From Fimbriiglobus ruber (GTDB taxonomy: Bacteria > Planctomycetota > Planctomycetia > Gemmatales > Gemmataceae): a stretch of 64,000 nt of DNA. Positions 50,034 through 59,800 of this stretch are shown one piece after another. Under the pieces are notes generated by a model. That model saw only the letters and a list, made by a program, of their open reading frames with translations. It was not told the origin of the DNA and searched no databases. The stretch is taken from contig NZ_NIDE01000019.1 in NCBI RefSeq assembly GCF_002197845.1, forward strand, positions 186,001 through 250,000, written 5' to 3'. How positions within the stretch are numbered: position 1 is the first letter of the stretch; each line of letters starts with the position of its first letter. Made by a program: the position numbers and the translations under genes.

Positions 50034-51800
50034 CTATTCCGGCGGCCTGCCGCCGCGCCAGGCGATGAAATCCCAAACCGTCATGACGCCAATTCCCCGG
50101 GCGACGATCTGGCGCGACTCGCCCTCGGCGACGCCGTCGAGCATTTGCCACGCCTCATCGGTCAACGACACGACGCCGGCCCGCCCGGTGGCTTCCACGC
50201 GCTCGGCCGCGTTCACCGTGTGCCCCCAAATGTCGTATGAGAACTGCGTTTTCCCGAGTATGCCCGTAACCACCGGCCCGACGTGGATGCCGACCCGAAC
50301 CCGCCACCCGGCCGGGTGACAGGCGGTGTCCGCGATCAGGTCCAATGCACAGCGGAGGAGGGTGAGAGCGGGGTTGGCGACCGTGGGCTGCAGGCCGACG
50401 GCGCCCATGAACGCGTCGCCGATCGTCTTGATCTTCTGGACCCCGTGCCGGCGGGCGGTATCCTCGTACATTTCGACCTGAGTCTGGAGCGACCGGATCA
50501 CCTCTTCGGGTTCGTCCTGGTGCTTTTCACAGAGGGCGGTGAAGCCGACTACGTCGAGGAACAGGACGCCGACGCGCTCGTGCAGGCGGGTGCGGATGGT
50601 TCCGGTCTGTTCCCATTCGGTGACGGCCGCGGGCGGGAAGATCGCCCGGACCAGACCGGCGATCCGCGTCTGGTATTCGATTTCGCGGTCCCGGAGGCGC
50701 TTCTTTTCCAGGCAGCCCGCGATCCGGGCGCGGAGGAGCCCGGATTTGACCGGGCGGGTCAGGTAATCCTCGGCCCCGGCCGCGATGCACGCGAGAACGC
50801 TGTCGTCTTCCCCGAGGGCCGAAACCATGATAACGGGGACGTGCCAGAGTCGGTCGTCGGCCTTCAGCCACCGGAGGAGTTCCGGGCCGGTCAGCCCCGG
50901 CATCATTACGTCGAGCAGGATCAGGTCGGGGACCGGTCGATCCGTCAATGACAGCCGTTTTTGGGCTTCGTAGCCGTCGCACGCGACCTCGACGGTGTGC
51001 CCCTGGTGGCTGAGCGCTTTGACGATCAGGTCGCGGCCGTATTCGTTGTCGTCCACGACCAGGATGAGGCCGTGAGGCGTGGGGATGTCGCCCGCGATGA
51101 CCGCGGGCAACCGCGCGAGCATCGCGTGGGCGGGACCGTCCGGGGGGGCGGCCTCGGGAGTCCGGCCGTAGCGCACGACCGATTCGATCAGGTCGATCAC
51201 GTGTCGGGCGGTCGTCAGCGAGCGCGACAGAACGGGGACCAGAACCGTGGCGACGTCCGGCGGTGAGCCCTCGGCCATGTCCTCGCAGGCCGACACGACG
51301 AACGCGGCCGCCGCCCGGAGGTCGTGGCGGACCGTCCGCCGGTATTCGCGTTCGTCGGCGGCGTCGACCGGAGTCGGACCGGCCGCGCTGAGTTGGTGAA
51401 CGGTGGCGAGGAGTTGTTCGGCCCGCTCGCGGACGCGGGCGGCGGTCTGGGCCGTCTCCGCGTGTCCCGCCTCGGCACTACGGGCCGCCAAATCGCGAGT
51501 GTACTCCGCGAGCGCGACGACCGGGTCCGTCAGCTCGTGGCGAAAGTACGCCGCCCAGGCCCGGCGGGGGAGTTCGTCGGCGGGGGGGGCGGACTCGTGC
51601 GCTGGCGCGAGAGTGTTCAAATTCGAGGGCGTCCTGCTGCCAAGAGACAGTGGCCTCCACAAAAAGCGCGGGAGCCAACAGCTTTGGAATGATAGCGACC
51701 GGCGGTGTGGGTCAAAGGCTTTTGGGTCGATCAAGGGAATGGCGACGTTGCCGCTCCCGGGCAGAGCAGGCGGCGGTGGCCTGCTTCGGAATAATGTCAC
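50034..51800 (-). CDS. Receiver-domain class III adenylate cyclase
   Basis: Up to 588 residues from GTG 51800; the true start is unclear because residues 1-70 look noncoding-like and no ATG fits. Next come helical segments with H-box-like stretches (YFRHELTDPVVALAEY; RRTVRHDLRAAAAFV) but no HATPase domain. A receiver domain follows: LILVVDDNEYG, LILLDVMMPG, VSAL and the LTRPVKSG lysine. The cyclase domain carries metal-binding Asp in LFLDVVGFTAL and IGDAFMG, the adenine-selecting Lys in KIKTIGD, Asp in SYDIWG, and transition-state NAAER. It probably makes cAMP under phosphorelay or ligand control. It is divergent from serS. Confidence 0.88.
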   Translation of the reverse strand: MTLFRSRPPPPALPGSGNVAIPLIDPKAFDPHRRSLSFQSCWLPRFLWRPLSLGSRTPSNLNTLAPAHESAPPADELPRRAWAAYFRHELTDPVVALAEYTRDLAARSAEAGHAETAQTAARVRERAEQLLATVHQLSAAGPTPVDAADEREYRRTVRHDLRAAAAFVVSACEDMAEGSPPDVATVLVPVLSRSLTTARHVIDLIESVVRYGRTPEAAPPDGPAHAMLARLPAVIAGDIPTPHGLILVVDDNEYGRDLIVKALSHQGHTVEVACDGYEAQKRLSLTDRPVPDLILLDVMMPGLTGPELLRWLKADDRLWHVPVIMVSALGEDDSVLACIAAGAEDYLTRPVKSGLLRARIAGCLEKKRLRDREIEYQTRIAGLVRAIFPPAAVTEWEQTGTIRTRLHERVGVLFLDVVGFTALCEKHQDEPEEVIRSLQTQVEMYEDTARRHGVQKIKTIGDAFMGAVGLQPTVANPALTLLRCALDLIADTACHPAGWRVRVGIHVGPVVTGILGKTQFSYDIWGHTVNAAERVEATGRAGVVSLTDEAWQMLDGVAEGESRQIVARGIGVMTVWDFIAWRGGRPPE

Positions 51801-51883
51801 GGCGTTCGAGGTTGCTCGGATCTGACCGGGCGAATAGATCAGAACAGGTACAGACTAGCCCCCGACCGCCGTCGAGACCCGCC

Positions 51884-53188
51884 ATGCTGGACGCCGCGTT
51901 CATCCGCGACAATGTTGAGGCCGTCAAACAGAACTGCGTGAACCGCGCGGTTAAGAACGCCGAGGTGGACCGCGTCGTCCAACTCGATGCGGAGCGGAAG
52001 CAAATCCAGCGGCAATACGACTCGTTGAAGCAAGAACAAAATCAGATCTCCGACCAGATCAAAGGGGCCGGAAAAGACAAAGAACTTCGTGACTCACTCG
52101 TGGCGAAAAGTCGCGGGATGAAAGAGCAGCTCACGGGCCTGGAAGGTCAGGTCAAGAAGCTCGAAGACGACCTCCGCGCGGCCCTCCACACCATTCCGAA
52201 CATGACCCACCCGGCGGCCCCGGTGGGGACGACGGCCGAAGATAATAAGGTCGTTGCCGTTCACGGCACCCTACCCACGTTCGACTTCAAGCCCAAAGAC
52301 CACGTCGATCTTTTCACCGCACTCGATCTGGCCGACATGGAGGCCGGGGCGAAAGTGGCCGGTCAGAAGTTCTACTTCCTCAAGAACGAAGGCGCCCTGC
52401 TCGAACTGGCTCTCGTACAGTACGCGGTCAGCACACTCGTGAAAGAAGGATTCACGCCGGTCATCACTCCCGACCTGGCGAAAACGTCGGTCATGGAAGG
52501 GACCGGTTACATGCCGCGGGACTCGAACCCCGACACGCGGCAGTTCTACACCATCGCCGACACCGACCTCTGCCTGATCGCGACCGCCGAGATCACCATC
52601 GGCGGCATGCACATGGACGAGATCCTGGACGAAGAGAACCTGCCGCGGAAGTACGCCGGGCTTTCGCATTGCTTCCGCACCGAAGCCGGGGCGGCGGGCC
52701 GCGACACCCGCGGGCTTTATCGCGTCCACCAGTTCACGAAGGTGGAGATGTTCGCCTTCTGCACGCCCGAACAGAGCGACGCGATTCACGAAGAGATTCG
52801 TGCGATCGAGGAGAAAATCTTCCAGGGGCTCGGCCTGCCCTACCACGTCATCGACACCTGCACCGGCGACCTCGGCGGCCCGGCGTACCGCAAATACGAC
52901 CTGGAGGCGTGGATGCCGGGTCGCGGCACGAAGGGCGAATATGGCGAAGTGACCAGCACGTCAAACTGCACCGACTATCAAGCCCGGCGATTGAATATTC
53001 GCTACCGTCAGAAAGAGAAAAAGGGCACGCGGTTCGTTCACACTCTCAACGGCACCGCTGTCGCCTGTACCCGGGCGCTCGTCGCGATCCTGGAGAACTA
53101 CCAGCAGGCAGACGGGAGCGTCGTCGTTCCGGAAGCGCTCCGACCCTGGGTCGGCAAAGACGTGATTGTTCCGCGAGTAAAGAAGTAG
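51884..53188 (+). CDS. serS: Seryl-tRNA synthetase
   Basis: 434 residues from ATG 51884 (MLDAAFIRDNVEAVKQN), the family's normal start; the frame is open upstream without similarity. The N-terminal coiled-coil arm is visible (residues ~25-100, Lys/Gln/Glu-rich). The class II core has motif 2 near FRTEAGAAGRDTRGLYRVHQF and motif 3 with FVHTLNGTAVACTRALVAILENYQ. It charges tRNA-Ser and tRNA-Sec. A strong convergent terminator separates it from hemL. Confidence 0.97.
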   Translation: MLDAAFIRDNVEAVKQNCVNRAVKNAEVDRVVQLDAERKQIQRQYDSLKQEQNQISDQIKGAGKDKELRDSLVAKSRGMKEQLTGLEGQVKKLEDDLRAALHTIPNMTHPAAPVGTTAEDNKVVAVHGTLPTFDFKPKDHVDLFTALDLADMEAGAKVAGQKFYFLKNEGALLELALVQYAVSTLVKEGFTPVITPDLAKTSVMEGTGYMPRDSNPDTRQFYTIADTDLCLIATAEITIGGMHMDEILDEENLPRKYAGLSHCFRTEAGAAGRDTRGLYRVHQFTKVEMFAFCTPEQSDAIHEEIRAIEEKIFQGLGLPYHVIDTCTGDLGGPAYRKYDLEAWMPGRGTKGEYGEVTSTSNCTDYQARRLNIRYRQKEKKGTRFVHTLNGTAVACTRALVAILENYQQADGSVVVPEALRPWVGKDVIVPRVKK

Positions 53189-53207
53189 ATCGCCGAATAT
53201 GGAAACA

Positions 53208-53246
53208 GACCGGGGTTGGGGGCTGCATCGCGCCCCAACCCCGGTC
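53208..53246. terminator. Bidirectional terminator between serS and hemL
   Basis: A perfect 14-bp stem (GACCGGGGTTGGGG) with an 11-base loop in the 60-bp gap between the convergent stops. Confidence 0.75.
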
Positions 53247-53248
53247 GA

Positions 53249-54544
53249 TTACACAACTTCCTTCATCGCTTCTCGCGCCGCTGCCACGGTCTGATTCATA
53301 TGCTCGTCGGTCATCGCTGTACACAGGAATGCCGCTTCAAACTGGCTGCAGGGTAGATAGAAACCGCGGTCCATCATCGCCCAGAAGAACTTCGCGAAGC
53401 GGGCTTTGTCGCTCGTCATCGCACTGGCGAAGTCGGTGACGGGCTGGCCGGTAAAGAAGAACGTCCACATGCTGCCGACGCGGTTGACCTGATGCGGGAC
53501 GCCGGCCGCCGTGGCCGCTTGTTTAAGCCCGTTGACAAGGTCCGCGCCCATCTGTTCCAGTCGCGCGTACGGCGGGTTGCGTTTCAGTTCGGTGAGCGTG
53601 GCGACGCCCGCGGCCATCGCGACGGGGTTGCCCGAAAGTGTTCCGGCTTGAAATACCGGCCCGGCGGGCAGGATTTTCTTCATCACGTCCGCCCGGCCAC
53701 CATATGCCCCAACCGGATAGCCGCCGCCGATGATCTTGCCGAGGACGGTGATGTCCGGCGTGTCGCGGTACAACGCCTGAGCGCCGCCGAATGCGAGCCG
53801 GAAGCCGGTCATCACTTCGTCGTAAATGAGCAGCGCGCCGTGGTGCCGGGTGAGGCGGCGGAGTTCTTTGCGGAACTCCGCCGTCGGCTCGATGAGCCCC
53901 ATGTTCCCGACGACGGGTTCGAGGATCACACCCGCGATCTGGTCGCCCTTGGCCGCGAAGACTTCCGCAAGACCGGCCACGTCGTTGTACTGCAACACCA
54001 GGGTGTCCCGCGTACACCCGACCGGCACGCCGGGACTGTTCGGCACGCCGAGAGTCAACGCGCTCGATCCGGCGGCCACGAGCAGCGAGTCGACGTGGCC
54101 GTGGTAGCAACCGGCGAACTTGATGACGAGATCGCGGCCGGTATAGCCGCGGGCGAGGCGGATCGCGCTCATGGCAGCCTCGGTCCCACTCGACACGAAG
54201 CGGACCATCTCGACCGACGGAATGGCGGCGGTGACGAGTTCCGCCAGCTCCGTTTCCCGCTCACAGGGGGCACCGTAACTCGACCCGTCCCGCACGGCGG
54301 AGATGGCCGCCTCGACGACGGCCGGGTGGGCGTGGCCCAGGATCATCGGCCCCCACGACTGGATGAAATCGAGGTAGCGGTTGCCGTCGAGGTCGTAGAG
54401 GTAAGGGCCGCTCGCGCGGGCGACGAAGATCGGGTTGCCGCCGACGGCGCCGAACGCCCGCGCGGGGCTATTCACGCCGCCGGGGATCAACCCGCGGGCT
54501 TTCTCGAACGCCGCCGCCGACAAGGGACGAGACTGAGAGGACAT
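53249..54544 (-). CDS. hemL: Glutamate-1-semialdehyde 2,1-aminomutase
   Basis: PLP enzyme of tetrapyrrole synthesis, converting glutamate-1-semialdehyde to 5-aminolevulinate (C5 pathway). From ATG 54544 it has 431 residues, the family length. Motifs include LIPGGVNSPARAFGAVGG, RFVSSGTEAAMSAIRLARG, the YHGHVDSLLVAAGSSA loop, LIYDEVMTGFR, and the PLP lysine K270 in VLGKIIGGGYPVGAYGG. GTLSGNPVAMAAG follows. The upstream kinase gene is 83 bp away and runs in the same direction. Confidence 0.97.
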   Translation of the reverse strand: MSSQSRPLSAAAFEKARGLIPGGVNSPARAFGAVGGNPIFVARASGPYLYDLDGNRYLDFIQSWGPMILGHAHPAVVEAAISAVRDGSSYGAPCERETELAELVTAAIPSVEMVRFVSSGTEAAMSAIRLARGYTGRDLVIKFAGCYHGHVDSLLVAAGSSALTLGVPNSPGVPVGCTRDTLVLQYNDVAGLAEVFAAKGDQIAGVILEPVVGNMGLIEPTAEFRKELRRLTRHHGALLIYDEVMTGFRLAFGGAQALYRDTPDITVLGKIIGGGYPVGAYGGRADVMKKILPAGPVFQAGTLSGNPVAMAAGVATLTELKRNPPYARLEQMGADLVNGLKQAATAAGVPHQVNRVGSMWTFFFTGQPVTDFASAMTSDKARFAKFFWAMMDRGFYLPCSQFEAAFLCTAMTDEHMNQTVAAAREAMKEVV

Positions 54545-54627
54545 AGACCCACTCGCGGATGGAAAAGTGCCGGGAAGTCCCAAGGGTATGAGCCCGGGCT
54601 GGCCCCTGTCGCTCTATCACCACTCGG

Positions 54628-56667
54628 CTACTTGGGCAACGATTCCAGCAGTTTCTTCGCCCGATCGACGACGGCTTTAATCGCGTCGGTTTGTTCGTCG
54701 TCGTAGAGCGAAATGATGTCCCGGCACTGGTTGCGGAGGCTCCGGCGGACGACAGCCGCGTTCGCGTCGGCGCGGGCGGCCGTGCTATCTGCTTCCATCT
54801 TTGTGATCAGTGCTTCCAACCGCTTGACCCGGGCGGCTTTGACATCATCCTCTCCGCCTTTCGCGACGCCGAGTTGAGCGGCCTGACGGGTCGCAATCAG
54901 ATACCACATGCGTTGATCGGCCTCCCGCTCGGTTTTCGCGGCGAGCGAGTCCCAGACCGCCCGGGCTTTCGCCGGGTCGAGGTATTCTTCAAACAAGATC
55001 CCTCGGACGACATCTCCCTCGGGGTTTTTCGTGTCGTAGGTTCGCGGCGTCTCATAAATCCGCTCTTTGGCAATCTGGTCCGTTACCTTGCGGAATGCCG
55101 CCTCGACATCCGTGGTCAGCTCCTTGATGCGCTTCTCGGCGACCCAGCCCAGAACTGCCTTGTTGGTTTCGCCCTCGTCCGGGAGTTTCGACAAGTCCGC
55201 CCCGGCGCAGCCCTCGCGTGTGGCCGCCCATAGCTCGGCCGCCTTCTTCAGCGTCCCGGCTTTCTCCGCTTCCATTGCCTGCATCGCGAGCTTGTACGGC
55301 TCCTCCGGGAAGATCCCCGAGCCCTGGAATTTGCTGCCGAATTTGTTGGCCAGAACCCGCTCGGCTTTGCGGGTCTGCTCGTCGCGGTAAATGGTGCGTG
55401 CTTGCGCCAGCTGCTGGGCCACCTTGGGGTCGCTCTCCCGCTTTCCGAACGCGCCCATGAACGCGGCGGCCGCCTCGTATTTGCCTTCGGATGTGGCCGC
55501 GGATTCGACCTTTGCGAACGCCGCGTCCGAACTCTCGGGCCAGATCGCATAAGTGATCACCCCGGCGATCACAACGAGACCTAGCGCCAGCCCGAGACCT
55601 TTCAACCAGAGTCGCCGGGGCGGAGCCTGGTCCTTCTTTTTCTTTTTCCGGCGCTTACCGGAAGCACTCGCAGTCGCGTCGCGGAGGGAGCGGGCGGCGT
55701 CGAGGTCGTCTTCGTTCACGGACCCGATGCGGAGCGGGCGGTCCTTCCGCCGGGAGTTCGCCACCTCCGCCCCGACGCTCTGCTGGGACTGGACCTTTTC
55801 TTCGATTTCCTTCAAACTTTCTTCGACCTTCGTCGCGTCGAGCGGGCGGTTCTTCTTGTCCTTTTCCATCAAATGCATGACGAGGTTGTCCAACCAGATC
55901 GGCAGGTCGGGTACGATCGGGCGGCCGCGGTCGTCGAGCGCCTTGCTCGGCCGCACGGGCTCCTCGGCGACGTGTTTCATGAACATGTCGACGGTGGTTT
56001 CGGCCGTGAACGGTTTGATCCCAGTCAGTAGTTCGTAGAAAACGATGCCGAGCGAATACAGGTCCGACTTGTTGCTCAGATTGCGGTCACCCTTGCACTG
56101 CTCCGGGGACATGTAAGAAGCGGTCCCGATGGTGCTGTTCGCGTTGGTCAGCGCGGTCACGTCCGTGTCCTTGGCGATGCCGAAGTCGGTCAGTTTGAGG
56201 ACGCCGTCGCGGGTCACCATCAGGTTCGAGGGCTTCAGGTCGCGGTGGATGATCCCTTTATCGTGCGCGTGTTGCAGGGCCCGGCAGAGCTGCTTCCCGT
56301 ACTGGACGACTTCTTCCCACCCGAGCCGCCCGCCGGCGCGGTCGGACGATCCCCGTCGGGCGATGACGCGGTCGAGCGATTCCCCTTCGACGTATTCCAT
56401 CGCGATGAACGGCGTCTTCTTGTACCGCCCGGTCGCGAACAGCCGGACGATGTTCGGATGCTTGAGCTGTTTGAGGATGGTGGCTTCCCGATCGAACCGG
56501 GCCATCGCGCTTTCGTTGCCAAGCAACCCGTAGGACACGACTTTTAGGGCCACGGGGATGACGGTCGAATCTTCTTTATGAAATGACGCCCGGTAAACGG
56601 TGCCCATCGCCCCACTGCCGAGTTCCTTCTCGATTTCGAACGGGCCGATCTTGAGACCGATATCCAT
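54628..56667 (-). CDS. Hanks-type serine/threonine protein kinase, membrane-anchored
   Basis: 679 residues from ATG 56667 (MDIGLKIGPFEIEKELG). The kinase domain shows the Gly loop GSGAMGTVYRA, ALKVV lysine, HRDLKPSNL catalytic loop, DFGIAKD, and MSPEQCKGD activation segment. A basic juxtamembrane stretch and one TM segment (about residues 353-375, LGLALGLVVIAGVITYAIW) follow. The ~300-residue helical C-terminal part, rich in Ala/Glu/Lys, would be outside the cytoplasm. The divergent neighbour is the giant membrane repeat protein, so a functional link is plausible but unproven. Confidence 0.93.
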   Translation of the reverse strand: MDIGLKIGPFEIEKELGSGAMGTVYRASFHKEDSTVIPVALKVVSYGLLGNESAMARFDREATILKQLKHPNIVRLFATGRYKKTPFIAMEYVEGESLDRVIARRGSSDRAGGRLGWEEVVQYGKQLCRALQHAHDKGIIHRDLKPSNLMVTRDGVLKLTDFGIAKDTDVTALTNANSTIGTASYMSPEQCKGDRNLSNKSDLYSLGIVFYELLTGIKPFTAETTVDMFMKHVAEEPVRPSKALDDRGRPIVPDLPIWLDNLVMHLMEKDKKNRPLDATKVEESLKEIEEKVQSQQSVGAEVANSRRKDRPLRIGSVNEDDLDAARSLRDATASASGKRRKKKKKDQAPPRRLWLKGLGLALGLVVIAGVITYAIWPESSDAAFAKVESAATSEGKYEAAAAFMGAFGKRESDPKVAQQLAQARTIYRDEQTRKAERVLANKFGSKFQGSGIFPEEPYKLAMQAMEAEKAGTLKKAAELWAATREGCAGADLSKLPDEGETNKAVLGWVAEKRIKELTTDVEAAFRKVTDQIAKERIYETPRTYDTKNPEGDVVRGILFEEYLDPAKARAVWDSLAAKTEREADQRMWYLIATRQAAQLGVAKGGEDDVKAARVKRLEALITKMEADSTAARADANAAVVRRSLRNQCRDIISLYDDEQTDAIKAVVDRAKKLLESLPK

Positions 56668-56787
56668 GACGCCGCGCTCCGGAAAGGTGACGCGGTTATT
56701 GTAGCCTTTTCCAAGCCGAGGTGCGCATGTCACTGCCGAACGCGCCAACGCCGGCCGCGGTCCGGTGTATCGATTCGTAACATCAGG

Positions 56788-56816
56788 TTCGACCCCGACC
56801 GCGGGGCGGTTATAAT
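56788..56816 (+). promoter_or_regulatory. Candidate sigma-70 promoter for the giant repeat protein gene
   Basis: TTCGAC (-35-like), a 17-bp spacer and a perfect TATAAT at 56811-56816 lie 76 bp before the ATG at 56893, in the divergent gap shared with the kinase gene. Confidence 0.5.
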
Positions 56817-56892
56817 CCTGGTACGCAAACGGCTTCCGGCGCGACGGCCGGCGCTTGCGCCACGAGCCCTTTCAGCCCGGAGCCGCTTTATC

Positions 56893-59800
56893 ATGGCGAC
56901 GGTTCTCACAACTCCCGCGACCGCCAGGCCGAAATTCGATTCTCAGGTTGAACAGGAACTCGGCAAGGCGGCCTCCCGAATCCGGCTCAACGACGTGCTG
57001 ACCGGGGCCCTGTCCCTCGCCGTCCTGACGCTCGGGTACGTGACCCTCGCCGTCATCTTCGACAGGTGGCTCGACTTGCCCGGCTGGCTTCGTCAGACGG
57101 GGCTCTTTGCACTGCTGGCGACACTCTTTGCGGTCGGGTACGTCCTGATCGTCCGCCCGGTCCGGCGAACGGTCAACCCGCGGTTCGCGGCCCGGTTGGT
57201 CGAAGCGACGATCCCGGACGCGAAAAACGCCCTCATCAACTGGGTCGACCTGAAAGATACCTCGCTCTCGGACGGCGTCCGTGCAGCGGTCGGCGCGCGG
57301 GCCGCGCGGGGCGTGGGCGACGCCGACCTCCACAAGGCGACCGAAGCCCGCCGAATTCTGTGGCTCGGAGCGATGGTAGGGTTACTGTTGGCGACTTTGG
57401 CCGCACTGTTCGTCTTCTTCAAACCGGCCCCGTTCCTCTCGCTCGTCGGGCGGACGTTTAATCCTTTCAGCTCGACGCGCATCGCGACCCGGACCGAGAT
57501 CACGATCAAGGAGCCGGAAGGCGGCAACGCGATCGTGACCACCGGCGACCCGCTCACGATCGCCGTCTACATCGGCGGGAGCGTCCCGGACCCGACGAGT
57601 TCCGATCGCGTGCGACTCATCGTCCGCCACGACCCCGAGTCGGCCGACTTCGACGAGTTTCCCCTGGAACAAGCCGGCGCGGCCCGCGAGTGGGTCGCCC
57701 GCGTGCCGCAGAGCGTGATCCAAAACGGGTTCTGGTATAAGGTCGCGGCCAACGACGCGATGACGGCCGAATACCGCGTCGAAGTGCGGTCGCGGTCGCT
57801 GTTCAAGGAGTTTGAAGTCCGCTACGAATACCCCGAATATACGCGGATGAAGCCCGAGACGGGCCGCGAACCGCGGCTCGAAGGCTACCGCGGCACGCGG
57901 GTCACACTCATAACCAAAACCAACCGACAAGTGCGCCGTGGCTGGCTCCAGCTCGAAGGGCAGTCGACACCGATTCCGGGCGAAGTGGTCGGCGAAAGAA
58001 AAGACGCCCTTCAATTCCGGTTGGTGCTGGAAGAGAACACCTCGTACCGCCTCGGATTCACTTCACTCGACGGCGAAACGAGCGAGCCCACGCCTCCGTA
58101 CCCCGTTCGCGTACTCGTTGACCAGGCACCGACGGTTACGATCGCCGAGCCGACCCAGGACGAAATCGCACTGCCGACGAACAGCACTTTGAAGATCGAC
58201 GGGGCAGTCGGCGACGATTTCGGCATCGCGTCCGTGGTGCTGAAAATGGAAGTGATCGAGGGCACCACGCGGACAACCGTGGCCGCGAAACCGTACCGCG
58301 ACGGCAAGCCACTTCGCCGCGAGTCCGACGGGTCGTACCCGATGTCCTTGGAATACAAGGATTCGGTTTCGCTGGTCGGACTCAAGCAACCGGACGGCAA
58401 GCCGGTCGTCCTCGAACCGCGGGCCGCGATCGAATACTGGCTGGAAGCGACCGACAACTGCGCGCCGAAGGCGAACGTGGGCAAGTCGAAGGTCAAGCGC
58501 GTCGTTCTCCGCGAGCCAGTCGTGGAGAAGGAACAGCAGGCCCAGATTCAGAAGGACCAGCAGGAACGCAAGGCGAACGAAAAGCGCCACCAACAACAGC
58601 AGGACAAACAGCTTCAGAACGAGAAGCGTGATCCCAAGCAGCTCCACCCGGACCAAAAAGCCGACCAGCCCAAGGATGGACAACAGGGCGACGAACCGGG
58701 CGCGGCCGGAGAGAAAGGCACGCAGGGGGCAAGTTCCGGCCAGCAGCAGGGCGGAGGCCAAGAGAAGTCGCCGATGGGTGGGGGCCAGGAGAGACAACCC
58801 GGTGGACCGGACCAACCGCCGATGGGTGGAGGTCAGGAGAATCAACCCGGTGGGGCCGCGAAGCCGCCGATGGCTGGTGGGAGCCAGGAGAATCAACCCG
58901 GCGGGGCCGCGAAGCCGCCGATGACGGGCGGTCAAGAAAAGCCGCCGATGGCTGGGGGATCAGAGAAGCCGCCAATGGCCGGCGGACCGGATCAACCTCC
59001 GATGCCGAAACAGCCCAACCCGTCTAACGGCAACGACCCTGCCGCAAAACCGGATACGACACCGAAGCCGGAGACCGGGGCTGAAAATCCGGGCGCCGCG
59101 GGTTCGCCCATGAAAACCGATCCGGGCACGAAACAGAAGGACGAGCAGGAAGCGAAGAAGGTCAACGAGGCGATCAAAGAGCAACAACGAAAAGATCGCC
59201 AGCCCGGCGAAACGCGGGGCCAGAATACGGACGGTGACAAGAACCCCGACAACGTGCCCGCCCAGCCCAAGAAGGGCCCGCAGGAGTCGACCGCGCCCAA
59301 GGCGCCCGGCGAATCGCCCGACAGTGCGAAGCCCAAGCCGATGCCCGGTCAGGAAGGCGCCGATCCTACGAATCCCGACCAGACCCCGGGTGCGAGCAAG
59401 CCCGAAGGCAAGCCGATGCCGTCCGAGTCCGGCGGCACTGGCCAGCCGAAACCGGAAGCCGGCGGGTCAGGTAAGCCCAACGAGGGGCAACAGAACTCTG
59501 ACCAAAAGGGCCGTGAAAAGCCCGCGCCGGACGACCCCGACCGGCAACTTGCCCGCGAATTCGGCGACAAAAACAGTGGCGGTTCGGCTCCCACGAAAGC
59601 GGATATGGAAGTCCAGAGGTTGGCACGCAAGGCGGAGAACGAACTCGCGTCCGAAAATCCCGAAGTTCGGGAGAAAGCCGAGAAGGACTTCGAGGCCACT
59701 CTATCCAAGAAGGACCGCGAACAACTAAAACGGGCCGCCCAGGACGCTAAGTCCGGCGATGCCCAGAAGAAGCAACAGGCGAAAAAGGACATCGACGAAC

